34,607 bases of DNA, from assembly GCA_003216915.1 (NCBI GenBank), contig QCIB01000017.1:1-34607 (forward strand). Reading direction: 5' to 3'. The notes beneath the pieces were generated by a model that had not been told where the DNA came from, searched no databases, and worked only from the letters and a program-made list of their open reading frames with translations. A program made the position numbers and the translations under genes. Positions 9,058 through 17,886 of the stretch are shown here, in pieces. The stretch is from Prochlorococcus sp. AG-402-I23. Its GTDB lineage: Bacteria; Cyanobacteriota; Cyanobacteriia; PCC-6307; Cyanobiaceae. Numbering within the stretch: the first letter of the stretch is position 1; each line of letters begins with the position of its first letter.

Positions 9058-11232
9058 ATGACTTTTAATCATCTGGTACTAATTGGAGGAGGACACTCAA
9101 ATGTTTCTTTATTGAAGAAATGGTTAATGTTTCCGAAATTAATGCCAGAAATTCCTGTTTCAATTATATCTAGAGATTCTCATTTGGTTTATTCGGCGAT
9201 ATTCCCATCCGTGATTTCAAAATCAATCACTTTAGAAGAGAGTTTAATTGATATAAAATCTTTAGCAAAAAATGCAAAAGTATCTTTTATAGAAGAAGAA
9301 GTAAAGGATATTGATTTCAATTTAAAGAAAATTGTTTTAAGTAATAGACCTTCAGTTAATTATTCGAAGTTGGTGCTTAATTATGGAAGTCAAACAAAAA
9401 TTCCAAAAGAATTTGAATCACTAGTTAAAAGTCGAAATGCCTTTTCAATTAAACCTTTTTTAAGGGCTTATGACTCAATAGTAAAAGAGGACATTTTTGA
9501 TTCAGTTAATGAACTTCCATTTGTAATTATTGGGAGTGGCCTTGCTGCAATTGAAGTATCATATGCTTTGAGAAAAAGATGGGGAGATAGGCCTTTAAAA
9601 CTATTATGTGATTCAAGAAAAATTAATAATACAATTCTAAAAAGTTTACGGAATTCCAATATTGATTTAGTTGAAAAACTTAATTTTGATTATGGCAAGA
9701 TTCTTTTATGTACTGGAAATACATCTCCATTATGGGTACAAAAAAAATTATTAGATTCGGATTCTCATGGCAGAATAATCACAAATCAGAATTTGCAGAT
9801 AAGAAGTTTCTCTGGAATCTTTGCTGTCGGTGATTGCGCAGTCGTAGGTTCAGCAAAAAGACCAGCATCGGGAGTTTTTGCAGTAAAAGTTGTAAATACA
9901 TTAGTCCAAAATCTAAAAAAAAATATAGAAGGGAGATCATTAAAAAAGTGGTTTCCTCAAAAGATCGGATTGCAAATAGTAAATATATTTCCAAGCCATC
10001 ATCATCCAAAGGCTTTTGCTATTTTTCGCAATTTTGTGTTCGGCCCTTCTTTTATTTTTTGGATTTTAAAGCATAAAATTGATCTCAACTTTATTAAAAA
10101 GTTCAGATCAAAAAGGCTAATTATGAAAAGTAGTGAAAAAAATAGTTCATTGAATGATTGCAGAGGATGTGCAGCTAAAATTCCTCAGTTTGTTTTGAAT
10201 AAATCATTAATAAATTCTAATTTAAATTCTTTTGCCTCATCACCTGAAGATTCAGTTGAGATATATCAAAATGGTCAGGATATTATCTTGCAAAGTGTAG
10301 ATGGATTTCCTGCTTTGGTAAGTGATCCTTGGCTTAATGCAAAAATTACTACTTTGCATGCTTGCTCAGATTTGTGGGCATGCGGAGCAAAACTTTCATC
10401 CGCACAGGCTTTAATTTCATTGCCAAAAGTTGAAAGGGAATTTCAGAGTTACCTTTTTTCTCAATCACTTCAAGGTATTAAATCAACAGTTGAGGATCAT
10501 GGAGGTGAATTACTTGGAGGCCATACTTTCGAGGCAAGAAGTTTAGTAAATAAACCTCATTCATTAGGAATAGATATTTCTTTAACAGTTCAAGGTATTT
10601 TAAAAAATGGAGCAAAACCATGGCTTAAATCTGGAATGAATATTGGAGATATTCTCATGATGTCTAGACCTCTGGGCGTTGGGATTTACTTTGCCGGTCA
10701 AATGCAAAATATTAATATGCGAGGTAGTTCTTCTGAAATAATTAATAATTTAGTAAAGAGTCAGCAATATTTGATTGATGAAATTGATTTCTTTAAAAAT
10801 CAATTTAAAGAATCATTAGTCAATGCTGCGACTGACATTACTGGATATGGATTTATTGGACATCTTAAAGAAATGGTTGAATCATCTAATTTATATAGGC
10901 AAAGCAATAATCTTGAGCCACTAAAAGTTTTATTAGATTTATTTGCATTTAAAGCTTATCCTGGAGTATTTGATTTAATAAGAAAAGATGTTAAAAGTAC
11001 TTTCTTTGAATCTAATAAAGAAATTTTTGACAAAATTAATAAAGTAAATAAGCAAAAAAGAATAATTAATTTTTTAAAAGAAAATTCATTAGATCAAGAG
11101 ACTTTTAACGAAAGAATATCATTACTATTAGATCCTCAAACATGTGGACCCTTATTGATTAGTTGCAATCGTAAATATGAAAATGTTCTAAAGGATAAAT
11201 GGTACAAGGTTGGAGAAGTTGTAAAAATGTAA
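9058..11232 (+). CDS. selD: NDH-2-like FAD oxidoreductase fused to selenophosphate synthetase (SelD)
   Basis: This is a 724-residue fusion. Residues 1 to about 340 are a pyridine-nucleotide-disulphide/NDH-2-like flavoprotein: FAD loop LIGGGHSN near residue 8, second Rossmann loop IIGSGLAAIE near 158, and FAVGDCAV near 255. Residues about 365-724 are a selenide,water dikinase, which makes selenophosphate from selenide and ATP. The catalytic region CRGCAAKI places the active-site Cys at C371 and the Lys at K374; the second Cys of the E. coli GCGCK motif is Ala here. The downstream motifs GGHTFEAR, DITGYGFIGHL and LLLDPQTCGPLL fit SelD. Such fusions are known in cyanobacteria and algae. The start is ATG at 9058, immediately after an in-frame TAA. 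Which selenium pathway it feeds (for example tRNA 2-selenouridine) cannot be seen here. Confidence 0.9.
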   Translation: MTFNHLVLIGGGHSNVSLLKKWLMFPKLMPEIPVSIISRDSHLVYSAIFPSVISKSITLEESLIDIKSLAKNAKVSFIEEEVKDIDFNLKKIVLSNRPSVNYSKLVLNYGSQTKIPKEFESLVKSRNAFSIKPFLRAYDSIVKEDIFDSVNELPFVIIGSGLAAIEVSYALRKRWGDRPLKLLCDSRKINNTILKSLRNSNIDLVEKLNFDYGKILLCTGNTSPLWVQKKLLDSDSHGRIITNQNLQIRSFSGIFAVGDCAVVGSAKRPASGVFAVKVVNTLVQNLKKNIEGRSLKKWFPQKIGLQIVNIFPSHHHPKAFAIFRNFVFGPSFIFWILKHKIDLNFIKKFRSKRLIMKSSEKNSSLNDCRGCAAKIPQFVLNKSLINSNLNSFASSPEDSVEIYQNGQDIILQSVDGFPALVSDPWLNAKITTLHACSDLWACGAKLSSAQALISLPKVEREFQSYLFSQSLQGIKSTVEDHGGELLGGHTFEARSLVNKPHSLGIDISLTVQGILKNGAKPWLKSGMNIGDILMMSRPLGVGIYFAGQMQNINMRGSSSEIINNLVKSQQYLIDEIDFFKNQFKESLVNAATDITGYGFIGHLKEMVESSNLYRQSNNLEPLKVLLDLFAFKAYPGVFDLIRKDVKSTFFESNKEIFDKINKVNKQKRIINFLKENSLDQETFNERISLLLDPQTCGPLLISCNRKYENVLKDKWYKVGEVVKM

Positions 11233-12480
11233 TTAATTTCTATTTAATTTGTCAATTTCCAAATATCTTAATCTTTTGATTTCCTTTCCCATCTCCTTCC
11301 CTGGATCCCATCCTTCTTTTTTTAATGTTTCTCCATCTTTTTTTGATTTTATGAATTTGTAAATAAATAACCACTTAAACAAGTTACGCCAGTATGGTCC
11401 TCCATCACAAATTAATAATTTGACTGTCTCATCATTAAGGTTTCTGTTCTCAATAAATTCTGTCCAACTTGATGGAGAAAAATGATTGATTTTTTTTTGG
11501 TTTGTATTTAATATCTTTTTGATATTTAAATAATCTTCTAATATTTTTATCTCAATATTATTTACCAAAAATCTTTGACATGCTTTTTCTAAATCTTCTG
11601 AATCTTTTAATAAGTAAAGCATATGATTTCCCTTTAACTTCTTAATCCAATTTAGTCCTCTTAAAAACCTTTTATCGACTTTAATATTTTCATTTAAGAT
11701 TGAGATAATTTCCCATTTATGAATTATCGAAATTACATTAGTCAAATTATCGTGTTTGCATATTTCAGCTAGTTCCATCCTTATTCGTATGCCTAGTGCA
11801 GGAGGGTAAATCATTTTCTGATGAGTTTCTGAACTTTTCCATGGCCATTTTCTAATTGTTTCTTGAGATTGTTTGAGGGAATTATTTGAAATATTGAAAT
11901 CTAACCTTGAAGCATATTTTGCACATCTAATTAATCTACTTGGATCATCTGAAATACTATTACTGTGAAGCAAGTTCAATCTTTTACTTTTTATATCAGA
12001 AATTCCTCCATAAAGATCATAGATTTTTCTTGTCGAGACCTCGAAGGCTATTGAATTTATAGTGAAATCTCTTCTCTTAAGATCCTCCTCAATAGTACTT
12101 TTATTTACTGTGGGATTTAAGCCTGGAGCAGAATAAATTTCTTTTCTTGCAGAAGCAATATCAATTTTATAGTCATTAATATTTATTTCTACAGTGTTGT
12201 ATAAATTAAATTCCTTGATTAAACATAAATCTACATTTACAATATTTTTTTTTATAAATTTTGCAAGAGAAATAGAGGATCCTTCAATAACAAGATCAAT
12301 ATCTACAGGTTTAGAAAACGATTTTTTGTGGAATTTACTAATTAATAAATCTCTTAAATAGCCGCCAACAAAAGCTACTTTAGTATTGTTATTAGATTCT
12401 ATGTATTTAGCAATTAGGTTATATAGATTAAATGGAGTTTTGATTAATTCCCCTTGGATGTAATTAGAGATATCGTTCAT
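11233..12480 (-). CDS. tRNA nucleotidyltransferase / poly(A) polymerase family protein
   Basis: This 415-residue class II nucleotidyltransferase probably adds or repairs the CCA end of tRNAs. That would be needed here, because the tRNA genes in the window do not encode CCA. The nucleotidyltransferase core shows FVGGYLRDLL (residues 38-46), the metal-binding DID at 60-62 (PVDIDLVIEG), and RRDFTINSIAFEV followed by YDLYGG, with DDPSRLIRCAKYASRL after it. No HD domain is evident. It abuts selD (stop codons adjacent, convergent) and lies 5 bp downstream of the helicase gene in the same direction. CCA-adding and A-adding activities cannot be told apart by reading. Confidence 0.85.
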   Translation of the reverse strand: MNDISNYIQGELIKTPFNLYNLIAKYIESNNNTKVAFVGGYLRDLLISKFHKKSFSKPVDIDLVIEGSSISLAKFIKKNIVNVDLCLIKEFNLYNTVEININDYKIDIASARKEIYSAPGLNPTVNKSTIEEDLKRRDFTINSIAFEVSTRKIYDLYGGISDIKSKRLNLLHSNSISDDPSRLIRCAKYASRLDFNISNNSLKQSQETIRKWPWKSSETHQKMIYPPALGIRIRMELAEICKHDNLTNVISIIHKWEIISILNENIKVDKRFLRGLNWIKKLKGNHMLYLLKDSEDLEKACQRFLVNNIEIKILEDYLNIKKILNTNQKKINHFSPSSWTEFIENRNLNDETVKLLICDGGPYWRNLFKWLFIYKFIKSKKDGETLKKEGWDPGKEMGKEIKRLRYLEIDKLNRN

Positions 12481-12485
12481 GAGTT

Positions 12486-14894
12486 TTAACTTACATAACG
12501 AATTGGAGCTAATCTGGGATCTAGAATTTTACTTCCTTTATCACCAAATTTTACTGCTAAAGATATTTTTTCCCCACTCCCAAAAATATGTATGATTTCA
12601 CCTTTCCCAAACTTTGAGTGAATTAGCGTATCTCCAACTATCCAGCTTTTCCCTTTACTGGGACCTGAATATAATTTCCTTACTGCATTTATTGGTTTGT
12701 TAACAAATTCATTTGGATTGTTTCGATCAACTCTAGTTAAACGATCAAGATGCCAATCTCTTCTAATTGAAGCACCACCAGTTTGTGGTAATTCGCCATC
12801 CATTAAATCTTCAGGTATTTCTGAAAGAAATATTGAAGGAATTGTTGCTTCACGCATTCCACCCCATAATCTTCTTTCTCTGGCATGACTTAAGAAAACT
12901 CTTTCTTTGGCTCTAGTAATACCCACATAGCATAATCTTCTTTCCTCTTCAAGAAGTGAGGGAGTATCTATTGATCTATGGCTAGGGAAGAGACCTTGTT
13001 CTAGCCCAGTGATAAAAACATTTTGAAATTCTAAACCTTTACTATTATGCAGAGTCATGAGAGTTACAGAGTTGGGATTATTTTTCTTCGTATCATTATC
13101 AGTTGTTAAGGCTGCTGTAGAAAGAAATCCCTCTACATCTCCACTTTCTGTTTCTTCTTCATATTGAGTAGCTGCATTAATGAGTTCTTGTAAGTTATTT
13201 CTTCTATCTTCAGATTCTTCAGTCCCACTAGAGAGCAAGTCACTTAAATAACCACTTTTTTCTAAGATTAGTTGTAAAAGTTGAGCAGGTCCTGAATTTT
13301 CAAGATAACAAAGTAGATCATTCATAACTTCGGTAAATTTATTAATTCCTTTTGATGATCGGCCTACTGTTTCTTCAAGACTTTGCTTATCATTAAGAAC
13401 TTCCCATAATGGGATATTTAACCTATTAGATAGTTCATTAAGTTTTTGAATAGTAGTCTTACCAATCCCTCTTCTAGGAACATTTATGATTCGTAAAAGA
13501 CTAATGTTATCTGAAGAATTAACCAGAACTTTCAAATATGCTATTGCATCTTTAATTTCTCTTCTATCATAAAAACGCAATCCTCCAAAAATTGTATAAG
13601 GAATGCGCCACCTTACAAGAGACTCTTCTAATACTCTTGACTGAGCTCTGGTTCGATATAAAATTGCAAAATTTTTCCAAATTGGGTTTTGATTATGGTT
13701 ATTGAGTGATTTTATTTTATTGGTAATTGCTTCTGCCTCGGAGATTTCATCATCACAGCTGAGTAACGTTAAAAGTTCCCCTTTTTCTTTAGTAGCCCTT
13801 AAAACTTTCTCAATTCTTTCAGAGTTGTTTTCAATTAGTGAGTTTGCAGCATCAAGGATATTAGAAGATGACCTATAATTTTTTTCTAATTTAATTAAAG
13901 ATGATTTTGTATCGTCGTTGATTGAAGTTTTAAAATCTTCTTGAAAACCAATTAAAATTCTGAAGTCAGCTGCTCTGAAACTATAAATACTTTGATCAGC
14001 ATCCCCTACCACAAAAATTGACCTATCTTCCCAACTAAAAAATTTTTTTGGTTCAGTATTTCCAGCCGTAATTAATTTTATAAGTTCATATTGTGTTCTA
14101 TTTGTATCTTGATATTCGTCAACTAAAATATGTTTAAATCTTTTGTGCCAGTAATCTCTGACTATATCATTTTGCCTCAATAAGAAAACAGGCAAAAGTA
14201 GAAGATCATCAAAGTCTAAAGAATTATTTTTAGAGAGCGAAATTCTATATCTCTTGTAGGCTTCTGCAACTGTTTTATCAAAATTATTATCTGCTTTTTC
14301 TAAAAGATCATTAGAAGTTAAGCATTGATTTTTAGCATTACTTATTAATCTTTTAATCTTTTTGGGATCATATCTTTTTGGGTCAAGATTCATATCTTGA
14401 CTGATAATTTCTTTTACTAATGTTTGAGAATCTGTTTCATCGTAAATTGAAAATTGCCTTGTCCATTTTAGGCCTTCTGGATCAGTATATTTTTCAATAT
14501 CGTATCTTAGAAGTCTTGAAAATAAAGAATGGAAAGTACCGATCCAAAGGTTCTGAAGTCTCTCTTGGTAAACGTTTGTTCTTAATTGATTTTGATCAAT
14601 TTCTTTGAGAGTTGTCCAAGGCTGCCCAAATTGATTAAAAGCTAATTCTTGGGCTAGAAGAACCTCTAATCTTGCTTTCATTTCTTTAGCAGCTTTGTTA
14701 GTGAAAGTGACTGCGAGAATGTTATAGGGATCTATAGAGTTACCCTCAATAAGGTTTGCAATTCTGTGAGTAAGAGCCTTAGTTTTTCCGCTACCTGCAC
14801 CTGCTATAACTAATAGTGGTCCATAAACATGTTTTACTGCTTGAAGTTGTTGATTGTTTAGCGACTTAAAAAGGAAATTGTTGGTTTGAGGCAC
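12486..14894 (-). CDS. UvrD/PcrA-type superfamily 1 DNA helicase
   Basis: This 802-residue SF1A helicase has Walker A AGAGSGKTKA (31-40), motif Ia VTFTNKAAKEM, motif II LVDEYQDTNRTQYEL, motif III VGDADQSIYSFRAAD, motif IV NYRSSSNILDAAN, motif V LMTLHNSKGLEF, and motif VI RRLCYVGITRAKERV. It unwinds DNA in repair and removes blocks to replication. The C-terminal tail has a PcrA-like Tudor-type segment (WIVGDTLIHSKFGKGEI). The start is GTG at 14894 (MPQTNNFLFK); no better start is available. A 68-residue gene lies 22 bp upstream in the same direction, and the CCA-type gene follows after 5 bp. Confidence 0.95.
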   Translation of the reverse strand: MPQTNNFLFKSLNNQQLQAVKHVYGPLLVIAGAGSGKTKALTHRIANLIEGNSIDPYNILAVTFTNKAAKEMKARLEVLLAQELAFNQFGQPWTTLKEIDQNQLRTNVYQERLQNLWIGTFHSLFSRLLRYDIEKYTDPEGLKWTRQFSIYDETDSQTLVKEIISQDMNLDPKRYDPKKIKRLISNAKNQCLTSNDLLEKADNNFDKTVAEAYKRYRISLSKNNSLDFDDLLLLPVFLLRQNDIVRDYWHKRFKHILVDEYQDTNRTQYELIKLITAGNTEPKKFFSWEDRSIFVVGDADQSIYSFRAADFRILIGFQEDFKTSINDDTKSSLIKLEKNYRSSSNILDAANSLIENNSERIEKVLRATKEKGELLTLLSCDDEISEAEAITNKIKSLNNHNQNPIWKNFAILYRTRAQSRVLEESLVRWRIPYTIFGGLRFYDRREIKDAIAYLKVLVNSSDNISLLRIINVPRRGIGKTTIQKLNELSNRLNIPLWEVLNDKQSLEETVGRSSKGINKFTEVMNDLLCYLENSGPAQLLQLILEKSGYLSDLLSSGTEESEDRRNNLQELINAATQYEEETESGDVEGFLSTAALTTDNDTKKNNPNSVTLMTLHNSKGLEFQNVFITGLEQGLFPSHRSIDTPSLLEEERRLCYVGITRAKERVFLSHARERRLWGGMREATIPSIFLSEIPEDLMDGELPQTGGASIRRDWHLDRLTRVDRNNPNEFVNKPINAVRKLYSGPSKGKSWIVGDTLIHSKFGKGEIIHIFGSGEKISLAVKFGDKGSKILDPRLAPIRYVS

Positions 14895-14916
14895 TTTTGG
14901 AAGGGTTTTTCAAAAA

Positions 14917-15123
14917 TCAGACTTTACTATGAGATTCAGATTCCGTTTCTAGATCTTCTAACGCTTTTTTTAAATTTATAAGTTCATTATTATTATTAAT
15001 TATCTCTTCAAATTTATTTTGAGGCATCTTTAATTTCATACTTCTTTCTAGAATTTCTTTTTCCAATCTCTTTTTATATGAGGAAATAAGTTTCTTTGAT
15101 AATTTTAAATCTTGTTGATCCAA
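14917..15123 (-). CDS. Small hypothetical protein, probable coiled coil
   Basis: This 68-residue, highly charged protein is rich in Lys, Glu and Leu. Helix-forming sequence through SYKKRLEKEILERSMKL and LINLKKALEDLETESE suggests a short coiled coil. No family is recognised. The only usable start near the 5' end is TTG at 15123, because an in-frame stop lies about six codons upstream. It precedes the helicase gene by 22 bp and is probably co-transcribed with it. Codon use resembles its neighbours. The call rests on length, spacing and composition. Confidence 0.5.
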   Translation of the reverse strand: MDQQDLKLSKKLISSYKKRLEKEILERSMKLKMPQNKFEEIINNNNELINLKKALEDLETESESHSKV

Positions 15124-15238
15124 AACTTTATTGAAGATTTAATTTTATATTAGCGGAAAAAAAATTTTTATTTGAATTATTTCAACTATCACTTTGGAAT
15201 GAAGTTATTAATTAAGAAGCGTTGCGTTAAGTTTGAAA

Positions 15239-15267
15239 TTGTATTGTTTTTACTAGCTTTGTATTAT
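15239..15267 (+). promoter_or_regulatory. Putative cpeB promoter
   Basis: TTGTAT (15239-15244) and TATTAT (15262-15267) are separated by exactly 17 bp, a sigma70-type layout, about 35 bp upstream of the cpeB ATG at 15302. An AGG (15298-15300) close to the start codon may serve as a weak ribosome-binding site. The call is by resemblance only. Confidence 0.4.
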
Positions 15268-15301
15268 TCTTAAGATCGATCTTTAAATTTTTACTTCAGG
15301 A

Positions 15302-15814
15302 ATGTCAGTTTCAAAGAAAAATCAACTATTGTCCGCTGATAAGAAATTAAATGATTTAAGCAATATAAAAGAATTTATTAATAGTGCAAACTCAAGATTA
15401 GATGCAATAACTTCCATAACAAATAATTCACATGCAATTGCAGCAGACGCTGTAACAGCAATGATTTGTGAAAATCAAGATTCAGTTAATTCAAAAATAT
15501 CTTTAAATACAACTAACAAGATGTCCGTTTGTTTAAGAGATGGAGAAATAATCCTAAGGATTGTTGCTTATCTTTTAATTTCTAATGACGAATCAGTTTT
15601 AGAAAAAAGTTGTTTAAAGGATCTTAAAAATACTTATCTTGCTCTTGAGGTACCTTTAAGAAATGCAAGAAGGGTTGTTGAATTAATGCGAGATGCAACA
15701 ATCTCTGATTTAAATTCAACAGTTAATAATATGCAAGGAAACAAAGGCTTTCTTCCTAAATTAGTATCTGAAACAAAGTTTCAATTTGAAAGGATAATTA
15801 ATCTTTTAAACTAG
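15302..15814 (+). CDS. cpeB: Degenerate phycoerythrin beta subunit (CpeB)
   Basis: This 170-residue phycobiliprotein beta chain is recognisable from [12 protein letters not shown] and [19 protein letters not shown]. By alignment to normal phycoerythrin beta, C77 is the conserved Cys-82-type bilin site. C56 corresponds to Cys-61, but its partner Cys-50 is Ala45, and the C-terminal Cys site (normally within GDCSALISE) is lost (GFLPKLVSE). The chain therefore probably carries one phycoerythrobilin. No cpeA is adjacent. High-light Prochlorococcus are known to keep such a lone, diverged beta subunit, which is not a major antenna and may have a sensory or regulatory role. The 3' end overlaps the convergent cpeS by 17 bp. 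Confidence 0.92.
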   Translation: MSVSKKNQLLSADKKLNDLSNIKEFINSANSRLDAITSITNNSHAIAADAVTAMICENQDSVNSKISLNTTNKMSVCLRDGEIILRIVAYLLISNDESVLEKSCLKDLKNTYLALEVPLRNARRVVELMRDATISDLNSTVNNMQGNKGFLPKLVSETKFQFERIINLLN

Positions 15815-16349
15815 CTAAGTTCCTTATCTCTGAAGTATGTGAAGTCTGTATTACTGAGTTATTTTCTAGATTTCTAATAGTAGAAAATCTGGATCTTATG
15901 TGAGTGGATAAAAAGGAAATTCTTTCTTCGGAAACTTTTGATTTGTAAATAGTTTTAATGTGTAAATTATTTTGTTCATCAAAAAAATAATTGGATGATG
16001 AAATAAAGGATTCTGTATAACCTTTATTTCGTAAAACAATTCCTGAATTCTCATCCTTTGGTAAAAATATCAAAATAGTTTCATCTCCCTCACTCATATT
16101 ATCTTCTTCCCAATCACTAAAAGCTTGCCATTTTATAGAAATGGCTATGCTCTCTAGGTTTAAACTTAATTTGTAATTTTTAAAAATTTCAATAACTTTT
16201 TTATTTTTTGAATTGATATTTTTAATGTATATTTTACTAGTTGAGTTTTCAAATTCCTGAAAAGCTAAAGTATGAGTACTTCGTATGGATTTCCATTCTC
16301 CTATACTTTTATCAATGAATTGATTAATTGTTGTTAGATTCTTCGTCAA
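15798..16349 (-). CDS. cpeS: CpeS-type phycobilin lyase
   Basis: This 183-residue member of the CpcS/CpeS lyase family attaches bilins to the central (Cys-82-type) site of phycobiliproteins, which is the one site retained in the adjacent CpeB. Signatures include [20 protein letters not shown] at the N-terminus and an [17 protein letters not shown] region near the C-terminus, where the family carries a conserved Arg-rich strand. The best start is TTG at 16349: a stop lies just upstream in frame and no ATG precedes the conserved block. The start lies inside the end of the 59-codon upstream gene (26-bp overlap), which suggests translational coupling. Pairing with cpeB in a convergent arrangement supports the role. 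Confidence 0.85.
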   Translation of the reverse strand: MTKNLTTINQFIDKSIGEWKSIRSTHTLAFQEFENSTSKIYIKNINSKNKKVIEIFKNYKLSLNLESIAISIKWQAFSDWEEDNMSEGDETILIFLPKDENSGIVLRNKGYTESFISSSNYFFDEQNNLHIKTIYKSKVSEERISFLSTHIRSRFSTIRNLENNSVIQTSHTSEIRNLASLKD

Positions 16350-16503
16350 GTTTATCTTCTACGGAATGATTTTCTGCTTTTTGAATCATTCTTACCATTG
16401 AATCCACCATTAATCTTTTAGCAGAAGTTACTTTTAATCCAGAAGGAGTAGTTGATATTTGTTCTCCAGGGCGATCATGTGAAGTTGGTCTAAATGGAGT
16501 CAT
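16324..16503 (-). CDS. Small hypothetical protein upstream of cpeS
   Basis: This 59-residue protein starts with [20 protein letters not shown], followed by a probable helix ([18 protein letters not shown]) and an acidic, Asn-rich tail. It starts at ATG 16503 and ends inside cpeS, overlapping it by 26 bp in another frame. It is therefore probably translationally coupled to the TTG-started lyase gene. No family is recognised. A hydrophilic 59-codon frame with a clean ATG at the head of the lyase transcription unit argues that it is real. A link to phycoerythrin maturation is a context-based guess. Confidence 0.6.
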   Translation of the reverse strand: MTPFRPTSHDRPGEQISTTPSGLKVTSAKRLMVDSMVRMIQKAENHSVEDKLDEESNNN

Positions 16504-16620
16504 CTATTGTCTTTAAAAAATTAATCGATTTCTATTCTTGCATGAATTCTTATTTATAAAGTTGTTGTTTGCAAAAATGTTATATCTCTCTTCTTTGATT
16601 ACTAAATTTTTAACTGTTCT

Positions 16621-17256
16621 TTATTTAGGCATTTTATTTTTTGCTAATCCTGAAATAGTAGCTAACGCAAACATTCCTAAAAGAGCTACTCCTAGAAATA
16701 ATCCTGCTCCCTGACTAACACCAGCTCCTACAGCTACTAGTATGGAATCACTAATTAGAAGACTTATTAATAATGCTGGAGTGAATATTTTCCAGCGTGT
16801 TCCTCCAATACCAATTGCGTAGCTTAGAAAATCAAAAAGACCAGTCATTAGTAGACCTGTCATGAGAAAGAAATTTTCTTCTAGTTGGTTTTGATTAAAA
16901 CTTTCAATTTTTTTCATCGCTTTTGGACCTACTAAATTCCTTACAGGTATTCGCCCATAATTTCTTGCAATAAAGAAGGCAGCTTGACAAAAAACGATAT
17001 CAGAAAAAATTATTGTCATGTAACCTTTTTGAAATCCCAATAATGAACCTGCTAGCAGAGAATAAGCTGAACTTGGAAGAGCTGGTAAAATAATACTTAC
17101 TCCTCTTAGTACGAAAATTCCAAAGGGTGCCCAAATTCCCATACTTTCTATTTTGTTCCTAAGGGGCTCAATTCCATAATTTTGGATTAAATAAATCAAT
17201 ACAACAAATATTGCGATAAAAAAAACTACTGAGAGAAATTTCTGTATTTTATTCAT
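16621..17256 (-). CDS. DedA/TVP38 (SNARE-associated Golgi) family membrane protein
   Basis: This 211-residue polytopic membrane protein has hydrophobic helices near residues 6-25, 42-65, 75-95, 135-155, 160-180 and 185-205. The conserved family core is visible as FVLRGVSIILPALPSSAYSLLAGSLLG and the downstream GLFDFLSYAIGIGG. VTT-domain proteins of this kind are linked to lipid scrambling or undecaprenyl-phosphate recycling. ATG at 17256 is preferred over an in-frame TTG three codons upstream. The gene diverges from the small exported protein at 17403. Confidence 0.82.
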   Translation of the reverse strand: MNKIQKFLSVVFFIAIFVVLIYLIQNYGIEPLRNKIESMGIWAPFGIFVLRGVSIILPALPSSAYSLLAGSLLGFQKGYMTIIFSDIVFCQAAFFIARNYGRIPVRNLVGPKAMKKIESFNQNQLEENFFLMTGLLMTGLFDFLSYAIGIGGTRWKIFTPALLISLLISDSILVAVGAGVSQGAGLFLGVALLGMFALATISGLAKNKMPK

Positions 17257-17402
17257 TATTTTCAATTAAATTTATTGGAAGTAAATTCTCAATTTAATAT
17301 TTGATTGTATCTATAATAGAAATACTATTCAATAAAAATTTTTACAAATTTTTAATCTTATATTTACCCCCTATAAAAAATTTTTTTATTTCAGAAGTTT
17401 TA

Positions 17403-17822
17403 ATGGTTGATTCTAGGAATAAAGTTAATTCTATATTTATTAGAAATGGCATTGGGTTAGTCCTTTCGATAATCTTTTCCATGTGTATTGCAATTAAACA
17501 ATCAAATGCTTTGCCTCATGAATGGGTTGGAGTCCCTAAAAGTGAATATGGAGAGCAGTTATGGGATAAACAAAGTATTAAAAGAAATGAGGATGGTTCT
17601 GTGAGAGTATTGAGTAAATTTATTCCCAAAACAAAAAGTGAAATTACTAAGGATATTCTCTATACAATGGATATAAATTGTTTTGAAAAATCATTTAGAG
17701 ATGTTGATGTCTCAATAGATGAAGTAAATAATAATTTCAATGATTTAGCTGATTGGCAATATCCAAATGGAGATAAATTGATTTTGGGTGTTATCGCTCA
17801 AGTCTGCAGAGTTGAAAACTAA
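17403..17822 (+). CDS. Small exported hypothetical protein
   Basis: With ATG at 17403 this is a 139-residue protein. Its N-terminal hydrophobic segment (about residues 16-32) ends in a signal-peptidase-like SNA|LP site, so it is probably secreted to the periplasm or lumen. The mature part is hydrophilic, with Cys in DINCFEKSF and near the C-terminus (AQVCRVEN) that could form a disulphide. A TTG 34 codons upstream would also be in frame, but it would place an odd hydrophobic tract before the signal peptide. No family is recognised. It is the last gene before the apparent tRNA-Phe element and ends 65 bp before the displaced terminator. Confidence 0.65.
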   Translation: MVDSRNKVNSIFIRNGIGLVLSIIFSMCIAIKQSNALPHEWVGVPKSEYGEQLWDKQSIKRNEDGSVRVLSKFIPKTKSEITKDILYTMDINCFEKSFRDVDVSIDEVNNNFNDLADWQYPNGDKLILGVIAQVCRVEN

Positions 17823-17886
17823 AAAATTTTTAATTATAAAAATTAAATTATGAAAAATTCACCAACCCACTATTTCTTGTTAGTAT

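Noticed and set aside
9468..10076. Three ORFs of 63-80 codons inside the SelD fusion
   Set aside because: They are shadows in other frames with Lys/Phe/Leu-biased, non-protein-like composition, inside a well-supported gene.
17301..17402. TTG-started N-terminal extension of the exported protein
   Set aside because: It would place a hydrophobic, Phe/Ile-rich stretch before a good signal peptide that begins at the ATG at 17403.
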